Shown here piece after piece: positions 57,358-64,000 of a stretch of 64,000 bases of DNA; within the stretch, counting starts at the first letter, position 1, and every line of letters begins with the position of its first letter. A model generated the notes under the pieces. It saw nothing but the letters and a program-made list of their open reading frames with translations, ran no database searches and was not told the DNA's origin. Where the stretch lies: assembly GCF_026586805.1 (NCBI RefSeq), contig NZ_JAPFHA010000023.1:1-64000 (forward strand). The letters run 5' to 3'. Origin of the DNA: Niveibacterium sp. 24ML. Lineage in GTDB: Bacteria; Pseudomonadota; Gammaproteobacteria; Burkholderiales; Rhodocyclaceae. The translations under genes and the position numbers were made by a program.

Positions 57358-58395
57358 ATGATGAAGCAAATCTTGATGGGCGCCGCCTTGGCGCTGGCCG
57401 CAGCAGGCACGGTATCGGCCGAAGGCCAGACCTATGTTTTTCAGGCCGGGCACCCCAGCCTGAAAGGCTGGCTACTGCCGAAGACTGCGCCGTATCCCGA
57501 AAGCAACAAGCCTAACGCCGCGCGTATCGACCTTGGCCACAAGTTGTTTTTCGATCCGCGTCTGTCGGGTGATGGCAATATGTCTTGCGCCACCTGTCAC
57601 AACCCGTCGCTCGGCTGGTCGGATGCCCTGCCGACCGCCAAGGGCGTCAAGAGCATGGTGCTCGGCCGTGCTTCGCCGACCATCATCAACACCGCATTCA
57701 ACACCACGCAGATGTGGGATGGCCGCAAGAAGGATCTAGAGGATCAAGCAATGGGTCCGATGGAAGCCAACGTCGAAATGAACATGGACACCGCCAAGCT
57801 GTTCCAATGGTTGAATTCGAATGACGGCTACAAGGCACTGTTTGCCAAGGCCTACCCAGGCGAGCCGATCGACGCCTCAACCCTTTCGAAGGCGATTGCC
57901 ACTTACGAGCGGACGACGGCGATCAGCAATAACTCGCCGTTCGACAAATGGCTGAAGGGCGACAAGAGGGCGATGAGCGCGCAGCAGGTCAATGGATTCA
58001 AGCTGTTCGTCGGCAAGGCCAACTGCGCCGTTTGCCACGCAGCGCCGAACTTTACCGACAATGGCTTCCACAACCTTGGCCTTGCCTCGTTCGGCGTTGC
58101 CGAGCCGGACATGGGCCGCTATGCGCAAAAGCCGATCAAGCTGATGAAGGGAGCCTTCAAGACTCCGACTCTGCGTGACATTGAGCGCACAGCTCCATAC
58201 TTCCACGATGGTTCGGCCAAGACGCTGATGCAGGTGGTCGAACATTACGACCGCGGTGGCGAGGTCACTACCAACCTTTCGCCGAACATGAAGCCGCTCG
58301 GCTTGACGCAGCAGGAGAAGGAAGAACTGGTCGCCTTCATGAAGGCGCTGACCTCGCCGTTCATCAAGGTCGTGGCACCGGACCTGCCGCTGTAA
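57358..58395 (+). CDS. Di-haem cytochrome c peroxidase family protein
   Basis: The 345-residue periplasmic protein has a signal peptide (ILMGAALALAAAGTVSA) and two haem c motifs, CATCH (77-81) and CAVCH (223-227), as in bacterial cytochrome c peroxidases and MauG relatives. Other family segments are ARIDLGHKLFFDPRLSGDG, SPTIINTAFNTTQMWDGR and AFKTPTLRDIERTAPYFHDG. It would reduce hydrogen peroxide with electrons from small cytochromes or cupredoxins, both encoded just upstream. A strong GGAGGAGG precedes the first of two ATGs (57358). A MauG-like oxidising role cannot be excluded. Confidence 0.92.
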   Translation: MMKQILMGAALALAAAGTVSAEGQTYVFQAGHPSLKGWLLPKTAPYPESNKPNAARIDLGHKLFFDPRLSGDGNMSCATCHNPSLGWSDALPTAKGVKSMVLGRASPTIINTAFNTTQMWDGRKKDLEDQAMGPMEANVEMNMDTAKLFQWLNSNDGYKALFAKAYPGEPIDASTLSKAIATYERTTAISNNSPFDKWLKGDKRAMSAQQVNGFKLFVGKANCAVCHAAPNFTDNGFHNLGLASFGVAEPDMGRYAQKPIKLMKGAFKTPTLRDIERTAPYFHDGSAKTLMQVVEHYDRGGEVTTNLSPNMKPLGLTQQEKEELVAFMKALTSPFIKVVAPDLPL

Positions 58396-58399
58396 GGCC

Positions 58400-59335
58400 A
58401 TGCTCATTCGTCAGCGTCCCGACCTGACTGAGAACGACGTAACGCCGCCCGTTCACTTTGCTGACCGGCGGCGGCTGATTCTCCAGGCAGCCACCCTGCT
58501 CGGCGGTAGCTGGCTGGGCCGTGCCGCACAGGCGACACCCCGCGAATTGCCGGGTAGTGCCTTCGGCAAGCTGCCGGAGGGGGACAAGCTGACCCCACTC
58601 GCCGAGATCACCAGCTACAACAATTACGCCGAGTTTTCTTCCGACAAGAAAGCGGTGCGGATTCTGGCGCAGGCCTTGACCCTCGATCCGTGGTCGATCA
58701 GCGTCGAAGGCGAGGTCGAGGCACCCTTCACGGTCGACTTGCAAGATTTGACAAAACTGTTCGCAACCGAGGAGCGGATTTATCGCTTCCGATGCGTCGA
58801 AGGCTGGTCGATGGTTGTCCCTTGGTCGGGTTTTTCGCTGTGCCAGTTGCTGGCCCGCGCCCGGCCGACCAGTCGCGCCAAGTATGTGCAATTCATCAGC
58901 CTGAAGCGCGCCTCCGAAATGATCAGCCAGCGCCCCGGTTCGATGCCCTGGCCGTATCGCGAAGCCCTGCGCATCGACGAGGCGATGCATCCGCTGACGA
59001 TGGCGGTCACCGGACTCTACGGCCGGCCCTTGCCGAAGCAGAACGGCGCGCCGCTGCGCATCGTCGTCCCCTGGAAATACGGTTTCAAAAGCCCGAAGGC
59101 GATTACGCACATTCGCCTGCTTGCCGAGCAGCCGATCAACTTCTGGCAGCAGCTTTCGGCCTCCGAGTACGGATTCTTCGGCAACGTCAATCCGGACGTG
59201 CCACATCCCCGCTGGAGCCAGTCCCGCGAGAACCGCATTGGCGAATTGCGAAAGCGGCCGACGCTTTACCTCAACGGTTACGCCGAGCAGGTCGCCCATC
59301 TCTACCAGGGCGCAGACGCGCGCAGTCTGTACTAA
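58400..59335 (+). CDS. msrP: Periplasmic methionine sulfoxide reductase, molybdopterin subunit
   Basis: The 311-residue protein (MsrP/YedY) has an arginine-rich twin-arginine-like signal (ADRRRLILQAATLLGGSWLG) and a sulfite-oxidase-fold molybdopterin domain with the Mo-ligand cysteine C132 in YRFRCVEGWSMVVPW. Also seen are MHPLTMAVTGLYGRPLPKQN and VPWKYGFKSPKAI. It repairs oxidised methionine in periplasmic proteins. msrQ follows directly. It starts four bases after the peroxidase stop. Confidence 0.95.
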   Translation: MLIRQRPDLTENDVTPPVHFADRRRLILQAATLLGGSWLGRAAQATPRELPGSAFGKLPEGDKLTPLAEITSYNNYAEFSSDKKAVRILAQALTLDPWSISVEGEVEAPFTVDLQDLTKLFATEERIYRFRCVEGWSMVVPWSGFSLCQLLARARPTSRAKYVQFISLKRASEMISQRPGSMPWPYREALRIDEAMHPLTMAVTGLYGRPLPKQNGAPLRIVVPWKYGFKSPKAITHIRLLAEQPINFWQQLSASEYGFFGNVNPDVPHPRWSQSRENRIGELRKRPTLYLNGYAEQVAHLYQGADARSLY

Positions 59336-59341
59336 ACCCCC

Positions 59342-60043
59342 ATGCTCGCCGCCTGGTTAAAAGCACACCTCGGCTGGGTACGCGGCAGCGTCTTTGTTTT
59401 GTCGGCTTTGCCGGCCCTCTATCTTTTGGCCGCCTATCTGAGCGACAGCCTGGGGGCCAATCCGCTGGAAACCATGACCCACGTCAGCGGCCGCAGCGCG
59501 CTGATTCTGCTGTTGCTCAGCCTGGCCATCACACCGCTGCGCAAATGGTTAGCGACGCTGGCGCAATGGACCAGCCGTCGCTATGGCAAGCGCCTGGCCG
59601 ACTGGAACTGGCTGGTTCGCCTGCGGCGGCAACTCGGTCTCTGGTGCTTTGCTTATGCCCTGGGCCATGCTGGGGTCTATCTCGAATTCGACATCGCCTA
59701 CGACATGGCGCTGTTGCGCACCGATCTAGGCGAAAAACCCTACCTGGCGGTCGGTGCGCTGGCATTACTTCTCTTGTGGCCGCTGGCAATCACCTCGACG
59801 CCGGCGATGATGCGCTGGCTGGGCAAGCACTGGCAAACCTTGCATCGCCTGACTTATCCGATTGCCGTGCTGGTTTTGTTGCACTTCTGGTGGCTGGTCA
59901 AACCGGGAGCATGGCGGCCGCTGCCGGAAACTCTTGCGCTGGGCATTCTGCTGGGCTATCGCCTGCTCATCGCGGTACGCTGGCTGGAGCGCTGGCCCGG
60001 CGTCGACGGTAGCGAATCACCGGAACGCCCACCGCGAAATTGA
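59342..60043 (+). CDS. msrQ: MsrQ haem-b membrane subunit of methionine sulfoxide reductase
   Basis: The 233-residue inner-membrane protein (MsrQ/YedZ) belongs to the ferric reductase-like family with about six helices. Candidate haem histidines appear in ETMTHVSGRSALILLL, FAYALGHAGVYLEFDI, WQTLHRLTYPIAVLVLLHFW. It passes electrons from the cytoplasmic side to MsrP. It lies 6 bases after msrP and ends the cassette. Confidence 0.94.
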   Translation: MLAAWLKAHLGWVRGSVFVLSALPALYLLAAYLSDSLGANPLETMTHVSGRSALILLLLSLAITPLRKWLATLAQWTSRRYGKRLADWNWLVRLRRQLGLWCFAYALGHAGVYLEFDIAYDMALLRTDLGEKPYLAVGALALLLLWPLAITSTPAMMRWLGKHWQTLHRLTYPIAVLVLLHFWWLVKPGAWRPLPETLALGILLGYRLLIAVRWLERWPGVDGSESPERPPRN

Positions 60044-60336
60044 GGAACATCTGATCAAGCCCCTGATTTCCTCAATGCGGAGCGCTTGTCGTGTGCTGCG
60101 GCCTCAGTTTTGGCGAAAACCGGGCCAAAGCGCGCCAACGCGACGCAGTTTGGCCCGCGAGGCGGTGGGACGCGAGTGCGGCGGACGCACCGCTCCCTGG
60201 CAGTTTCGGGGCACACCCGCGCGAATGGATACGGTTTGCCCCGTTTTCATTCAAATTTCAACACGCAGCGCGCGGCAAGCACTCAGCTTTCTTGAGAACA
60301 GGGATTGATCAGACGTTCCCTAAGGCACAAATTCCA
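60044..60336. other. Gene-free stretch between msrQ and the terminator
   Basis: I see no supported gene, RNA or regulatory motif here. Short open frames are present but lack ribosome binding sites and recognisable composition. Both flanking genes point towards this gap. Confidence 0.5.
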
Positions 60337-60370
60337 AAGCAATCGGCCGCCCACGGGCGGCCGATTGCTT
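60337..60370. terminator. Bidirectional terminator hairpin between msrQ and the M16 peptidase gene
   Basis: A 16-base arm (AAGCAATCGGCCGCCC) is followed by its exact complement with only AC between (60337-60370), so the inner pairs must open into a loop. On the minus strand it is followed by TTTGGAATTTG. It ends the convergent peptidase transcript 19 bases after its stop and probably also the msrPQ transcript. Confidence 0.75.
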
Positions 60371-60388
60371 GTTGGCGCGGCTGACAGT

Positions 60389-63166
60389 TCAGCGTGTAGC
60401 GGCAGCTTTGGCGAAGTCGCCGGCGTAGGCGGCGGCGAAGGCGTCTGCTTGCACGAATTCGCGCAGGGCGGCGTTCACGTCGGCCACGCTGGCGGCCTGG
60501 ATGCGCGCTACGAAGTCGGCCTCCCATTGCTGGTTGCGGCCAAGGTAGAGGTGGCCGACGAATTCCGAGGCCAGCACGGAATCGCGCGTACGGGCAATCG
60601 AGATTTCCTGCAGCACGCCTGATCGCGCGTCGGCCAGTTCTTCGGCGGTGACGCCGTCTTTGAGCAGGCGCTCAAGCTCTTCGCGCACGGCGGCCTGCAC
60701 CCGCGCACGATTCTGCGGGGCGTAGATCGCATGCAGGGTGAGGCCTGAGTTGCGATCTTCGGCCGAAAGCCCCAGCGCGCTGCCGGCGCCGTAGCTGATG
60801 CCTTCTTTCTGTCGCAGGCGATCGCCGAGGCGGCTGCGCATGGCGCCGCCACCGAGAATCCGGTTGGCCAGCATCAGCGGCGCGGCTTGCGGATCGCCCT
60901 CGCTCACCGGCAGGCGCAGGCTGGCAACGAACACGGCGTTGGCTTTCTCGGGGGTCTCGAAGCTCAGCTCGGCCGCGAGGGTTTTGCGGTAAGGCTGCGG
61001 GATGCGCGCGAAGGGGCGCTTGGCCACCCAGTCGCCGAACAATTGCCCGATCTGCGCGCTGGCCGCAGCTGCGTCGAAGTCGCCCACGAGGGCGATCTGT
61101 GCGTTCTGCGCGCCGATGAATTCGGCGTGGAAGCGCGGCAGTGCGTCGAGCGCCACGCTGCGGATGGCCTCGAGGTCTTCCTCTACCGTGGCGGCGTAGC
61201 GCCAGTCGCCCTTCGGATACGGGTTGTCGTGCCGCCCGAGCGCACGCGACACGATTGACTGCGGCTCACGACGCCCGGCTTCGATGCCGGTGAGCCATTG
61301 CGCGCGCAACTGCTCGAACTCGCTGGCCGGGAAGTCGGGCCGGCGAAGGATCTGTGCAAGCAGCGGGAGGAAGTCGGCCAGGGTGTCGCGGCGCGCTTCG
61401 AAGCTGACGCTGATCGCGTTGCCGGATCGCCCGATCGACAAGGTGGCCTTGAGAGCTTCGAGCCGGTCTGAAATCTGTTCGCGGCTCATGCCGCCGGCGC
61501 CGCGCAACAGCATGGCGCTGGATGCCTCAGCAACCGTGGATAGGCCCTTGAGCGATTCCGGGTCGCCAAAGCGCAGCACCATGCGGCCGGTGACGGTGTT
61601 GCCCCGCGTTGTCTTGCTCAGCAGCGCAAGCTTGGCGCCATTGGGCAAGGCGCTGTGCTGGGTGCGTGCGGCGACGTTCGCATAGCTCGGGTCAAAGGCT
61701 TCGCCCGCCTCCACCGCCTTGCGGCCCACATAGTCCTTGAGCAGCACGGCGGGCTGCGCCTCTTCCGGCATCGCCACGCGCTCGGGTTTGTCGGTGGGCA
61801 CGAAAATGCCGACCGTGCGGTTGCTGGCCTTGAAGTAGTTGGCCGCCACGCGCTGCACATCCGCTAGGGTGACAGCTTCGATCTGATCGCGCTGCAGGAA
61901 GAGCAGGCGCCAGTCGCCCTGTGCAATGGCCGAGGACAAGGCCACGCCCAGCCGCTCGGGGTTGTTCATCAGCTTTTCGTAGCTGTTGGCCATGCCCAGC
62001 TTGGCGCGCTTGAGTTCTTCCTCGGTCACCGGTTTGGCGAGCACCTCTTCCGGCGCGGCGAGCAGAATGCGCCGCACGGCCTCCAGATCGCCGGCCTTGT
62101 CCACCACCGCGTAGAGGCTGAAGTTGCCCGGCTCGGCCTGCACCGATGGCCCGGCGCCCACCTGCGCCGCCTTGCGTGTTTCAACCAGCGCCTTGTGCAG
62201 GCGCCCCGAGGGCACATCGTCGAGCACCGAGGCGAACACCGTCAGCGCCGCCACGTCGGGGTGCGGGCCATTAGGGATGTGGTAGATGGCAGCGACCATC
62301 TGGTAATCGCCCACCCGCGAAAGGCTCACTTGCCGCTCGCCGTCCTGCACCGGATCGCGCGTCCAGGTGCGTTCGAGCACCCGCGTGGGCTTCGGGATCA
62401 CGCCGAAGTAGCGCTGGATCTTCGCCAGCGCGCTGGCTTCGTCGAACTTGCCGGTGAGCACCAGCACCGCGTTATCCGGCTGGTAGTACTTGCGGTAGAA
62501 GGCTTGCAGGCGTTCGATGTTGACCTGCTCGACGTCGCTGCGCGCGCCGATCGTCGTCTTGCCGTAGTTGTGCCACTGGTAGGCGCTGGCCAGCATCTTC
62601 TGGAACAGCACGCCGGCGGGGTTGTTCTCGCCGGCCTCCATTTCATTGCGCACCACGGTCATCTCGGTATCGAGGTCCTTGCGCGCGATGAAGGAATTGA
62701 CCATGCGGTCGGCTTCCATCTTCAGCGCCCAGTCGAGGTTGTCGTCGCTGGCCGAGAAGGTCTCGAAGTAGTTGGTGCGGTCGTCCGAGGTGGTGCCGTT
62801 ATACTGCATACCCCGCGCCTTGAGGCCGGCGACCAGCGCCCCATCCTTGAGCGAAGGCGTGCCCTTGAACACCAAATGTTCAAGCAGGTGCGCCATGCCG
62901 GTTTCGCCGTAGTTCTCGTGGCGCGACCCGACCAGGTAGGTCAGGTTCAGGGTGGCGGTTGGCTTGCTGGCATCCGGCGCCAGCAAGACGCGCAGCCCAT
63001 TGCCAAGGCGGTATTCGGTGATGCCCTCGATGCTCTGGATGCGTTGCGGCGCCGCGACGGACGCCACGGCGACAGCCGGCTTGGCAGGCTTGGCGGGTTT
63101 GGCTGCAAGCGGCGCGCTCACCAGCGCAGTAGCCAGCAGCAAGGCGGAAAACAAGGGTCTTCTCAT
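60389..63166 (-). CDS. Periplasmic M16-family zinc metallopeptidase, two domains
   Basis: The 925-residue protein has a signal peptide (RRPLFSALLLATALVSAPLA), a low-complexity KPAKPAKPA linker and two M16 domains of about 430 residues. The first carries the inverted zinc motif HLLEH (H93, E96, H97) with the distal glutamates in VRNEMEAGEN (about 175-180). The second domain (PNGAKLALLSKTTRGNTVTG onwards) lacks the motif, as in pitrilysin/PqqL-type peptidases. It degrades peptides in the periplasm. The ATG at 63166 has AAGAGAT upstream and begins the signal peptide. Confidence 0.92.
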   Translation of the reverse strand: MRRPLFSALLLATALVSAPLAAKPAKPAKPAVAVASVAAPQRIQSIEGITEYRLGNGLRVLLAPDASKPTATLNLTYLVGSRHENYGETGMAHLLEHLVFKGTPSLKDGALVAGLKARGMQYNGTTSDDRTNYFETFSASDDNLDWALKMEADRMVNSFIARKDLDTEMTVVRNEMEAGENNPAGVLFQKMLASAYQWHNYGKTTIGARSDVEQVNIERLQAFYRKYYQPDNAVLVLTGKFDEASALAKIQRYFGVIPKPTRVLERTWTRDPVQDGERQVSLSRVGDYQMVAAIYHIPNGPHPDVAALTVFASVLDDVPSGRLHKALVETRKAAQVGAGPSVQAEPGNFSLYAVVDKAGDLEAVRRILLAAPEEVLAKPVTEEELKRAKLGMANSYEKLMNNPERLGVALSSAIAQGDWRLLFLQRDQIEAVTLADVQRVAANYFKASNRTVGIFVPTDKPERVAMPEEAQPAVLLKDYVGRKAVEAGEAFDPSYANVAARTQHSALPNGAKLALLSKTTRGNTVTGRMVLRFGDPESLKGLSTVAEASSAMLLRGAGGMSREQISDRLEALKATLSIGRSGNAISVSFEARRDTLADFLPLLAQILRRPDFPASEFEQLRAQWLTGIEAGRREPQSIVSRALGRHDNPYPKGDWRYAATVEEDLEAIRSVALDALPRFHAEFIGAQNAQIALVGDFDAAAASAQIGQLFGDWVAKRPFARIPQPYRKTLAAELSFETPEKANAVFVASLRLPVSEGDPQAAPLMLANRILGGGAMRSRLGDRLRQKEGISYGAGSALGLSAEDRNSGLTLHAIYAPQNRARVQAAVREELERLLKDGVTAEELADARSGVLQEISIARTRDSVLASEFVGHLYLGRNQQWEADFVARIQAASVADVNAALREFVQADAFAAAYAGDFAKAAATR

Positions 63167-63334
63167 CGGGATCTCTTGGATGCAGGAAATCAGTTGGCGC
63201 ACGGCAGCGCAAAGCCCTGCCGGGGCCGCCACTTTAGCCTGAGGCAGGCAAAGCAGCCGCGAGGTTCCGCACAGCCGCGCCACGACGCACGAATTGCCGC
63301 GGCCGTCGCAGCCACCGACACCGCAACGCGCCGG

Positions 63335-63340
63335 TATAAT
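63335..63340 (+). promoter_or_regulatory. -10 box of purC
   Basis: A consensus TATAAT lies 27 bases before the purC ATG, giving a short leader. No good -35 hexamer is visible at 16-18 bp. Confidence 0.5.
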
Positions 63341-63366
63341 CGCGGTTTTTGCCGGACGCCGTTGCC

Positions 63367-64000
63367 ATGAGCCAGCCCTTACTCGAATCCAGCATCCGCA
63401 GCCTGCCGCTCCTCGGGCGCGGGAAGGTGCGCGACATCTACGCCGTGAGCGACGACAAACTGCTGATCGTCACCACGGACCGCCTGTCCGCATTCGACGT
63501 GGTGCTGCCCGACCCGATTCCGCGCAAGGGCGAGGTGCTCACCGCGATGGCCAACTTCTGGTTCGAAATGCTCGCGCATGTGGTGCCGAACCAGCTCACC
63601 GGCATCGCCCCCGAAACCGTAGTGGCCGAAGACGAGCGCGACCAGGTGCGCGGCCGCGCGCTGGTGGTCAAGCGCCTCAAGCCGCTGCCGGTTGAAGCGG
63701 TGGTGCGCGGCTACATCATTGGCGGCGGCTGGAAGGACTACCAAGCCACCGGCGCGGTGTGCGGCATCGCCCTGCCCGCCGGCCTGCAGCAGGCGGCCAA
63801 ACTGCCGCAGCCGATCTTCACCCCATCGACCAAGGCCGAGATGGGCACGCACGACGAGAACATCGACTTTGCCGAGTGCGAAAAGCTGCTCGGCAAGGAC
63901 TTGGCGGCGAAGGTGCGCGACACGGCGATCCAGCTCTATTCAGAAGCACGCGACTACGCGGCGGGCCGCGGCATCATCATCGCCGACACCAAGTTCGAGT
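63367..64000 (+). CDS. purC: SAICAR synthetase (partial at window end)
   Basis: The first 211 residues of phosphoribosylaminoimidazole-succinocarboxamide synthase are present and the gene continues past the window. The sequence shows [20 protein letters not shown] at the start, [40 protein letters not shown] and [19 protein letters not shown], all typical of PurC. The enzyme joins CAIR and aspartate in purine synthesis using ATP. The ATG at 63367 directly begins the conserved region. Confidence 0.95.
   Translation, partial: MSQPLLESSIRSLPLLGRGKVRDIYAVSDDKLLIVTTDRLSAFDVVLPDPIPRKGEVLTAMANFWFEMLAHVVPNQLTGIAPETVVAEDERDQVRGRALVVKRLKPLPVEAVVRGYIIGGGWKDYQATGAVCGIALPAGLQQAAKLPQPIFTPSTKAEMGTHDENIDFAECEKLLGKDLAAKVRDTAIQLYSEARDYAAGRGIIIADTKFE

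Noticed and set aside
58690-60012. 440-residue plus-strand frame overlapping msrP and msrQ
   Set aside because: A second frame of the same strand; MsrP and MsrQ are recognised across it with correct length and signatures.

Overview
The window looks like a chromosome segment of a GC-rich betaproteobacterium. The evidence is a complete mraZ-to-lpxC division and cell-wall cluster in betaproteobacterial order, a class A RNase P RNA, an MltF-type lytic transglycosylase, and pervasive signalling genes (PAS kinases, PilZ, HD-GYP, HDOD, MCP). A Rhodocyclales-like organism is my inference; there is no rRNA or species marker. No tRNA, rRNA or CRISPR array was seen. The only mobile-element trace is a transposase fragment at the left edge.

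Layout. 1-1192: IS5-type transposase tail, a small membrane ORF and a palindromic repeat. 1193-6410: periplasmic binding protein, SRPBCC protein, GH13 glucosidase, porin, PstS-like protein, and a solute-binding pseudogene with an internal deletion. 6385-10953: PilZ protein, then nitrate ABC transporter nrtA-nrtB-nrtD and the ANTAR regulator nasT. Between nasT and nrtA lies a readable regulatory region: three NtrC-type sites, a sigma-54 promoter, two ANTAR-type RNA hairpins, and an intrinsic terminator just before the nrtA ribosome binding site. 11022-20241: four signalling genes on the minus strand (PAS kinase, REC-PAS-PP2C, REC-HATPase, CHASE/multi-PAS/GAF kinase). 20375-25793: cbiX, tcdA, a metallo-hydrolase, pepD, mltF.

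26327-44347: the dcw cluster on the minus strand, mraZ-rsmH-ftsL-ftsI-murE-murF-mraY-murD-ftsW-murG-murC-ddlB-ftsQ-ftsA-ftsZ-lpxC. Genes are mostly joined by ATGA/GTGA overlaps. The mraZ promoter carries four MraZ-type repeats at exact 10-bp steps. 44595-45092 is rnpB, with a strongly enlarged P12 arm.

45186-54767: an SPFH protein with a ribbon-helix-helix partner, a PNPOx-like flavoprotein, a sigma-54 two-component pair divergent from a lipoprotein esterase with a near-perfect -24/-12 promoter, an HDOD protein, a stomatin/NfeD pair and an HD-GYP protein. 54928-60043: a compact plus-strand cassette of MCP, cupredoxin, cytochrome c, di-haem peroxidase, msrP and msrQ, which looks like a periplasmic redox-sensing and protein-repair unit. 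60389-64000: M16 peptidase and the start of purC.

The best candidates for further attention are the layered NtrC/sigma-54/ANTAR control of nrtABD, the chemoreceptor-to-MsrPQ redox cassette, the sigma-54 pair with its probable target promoter, and the CHASE/PP2C/HATPase signalling cluster.
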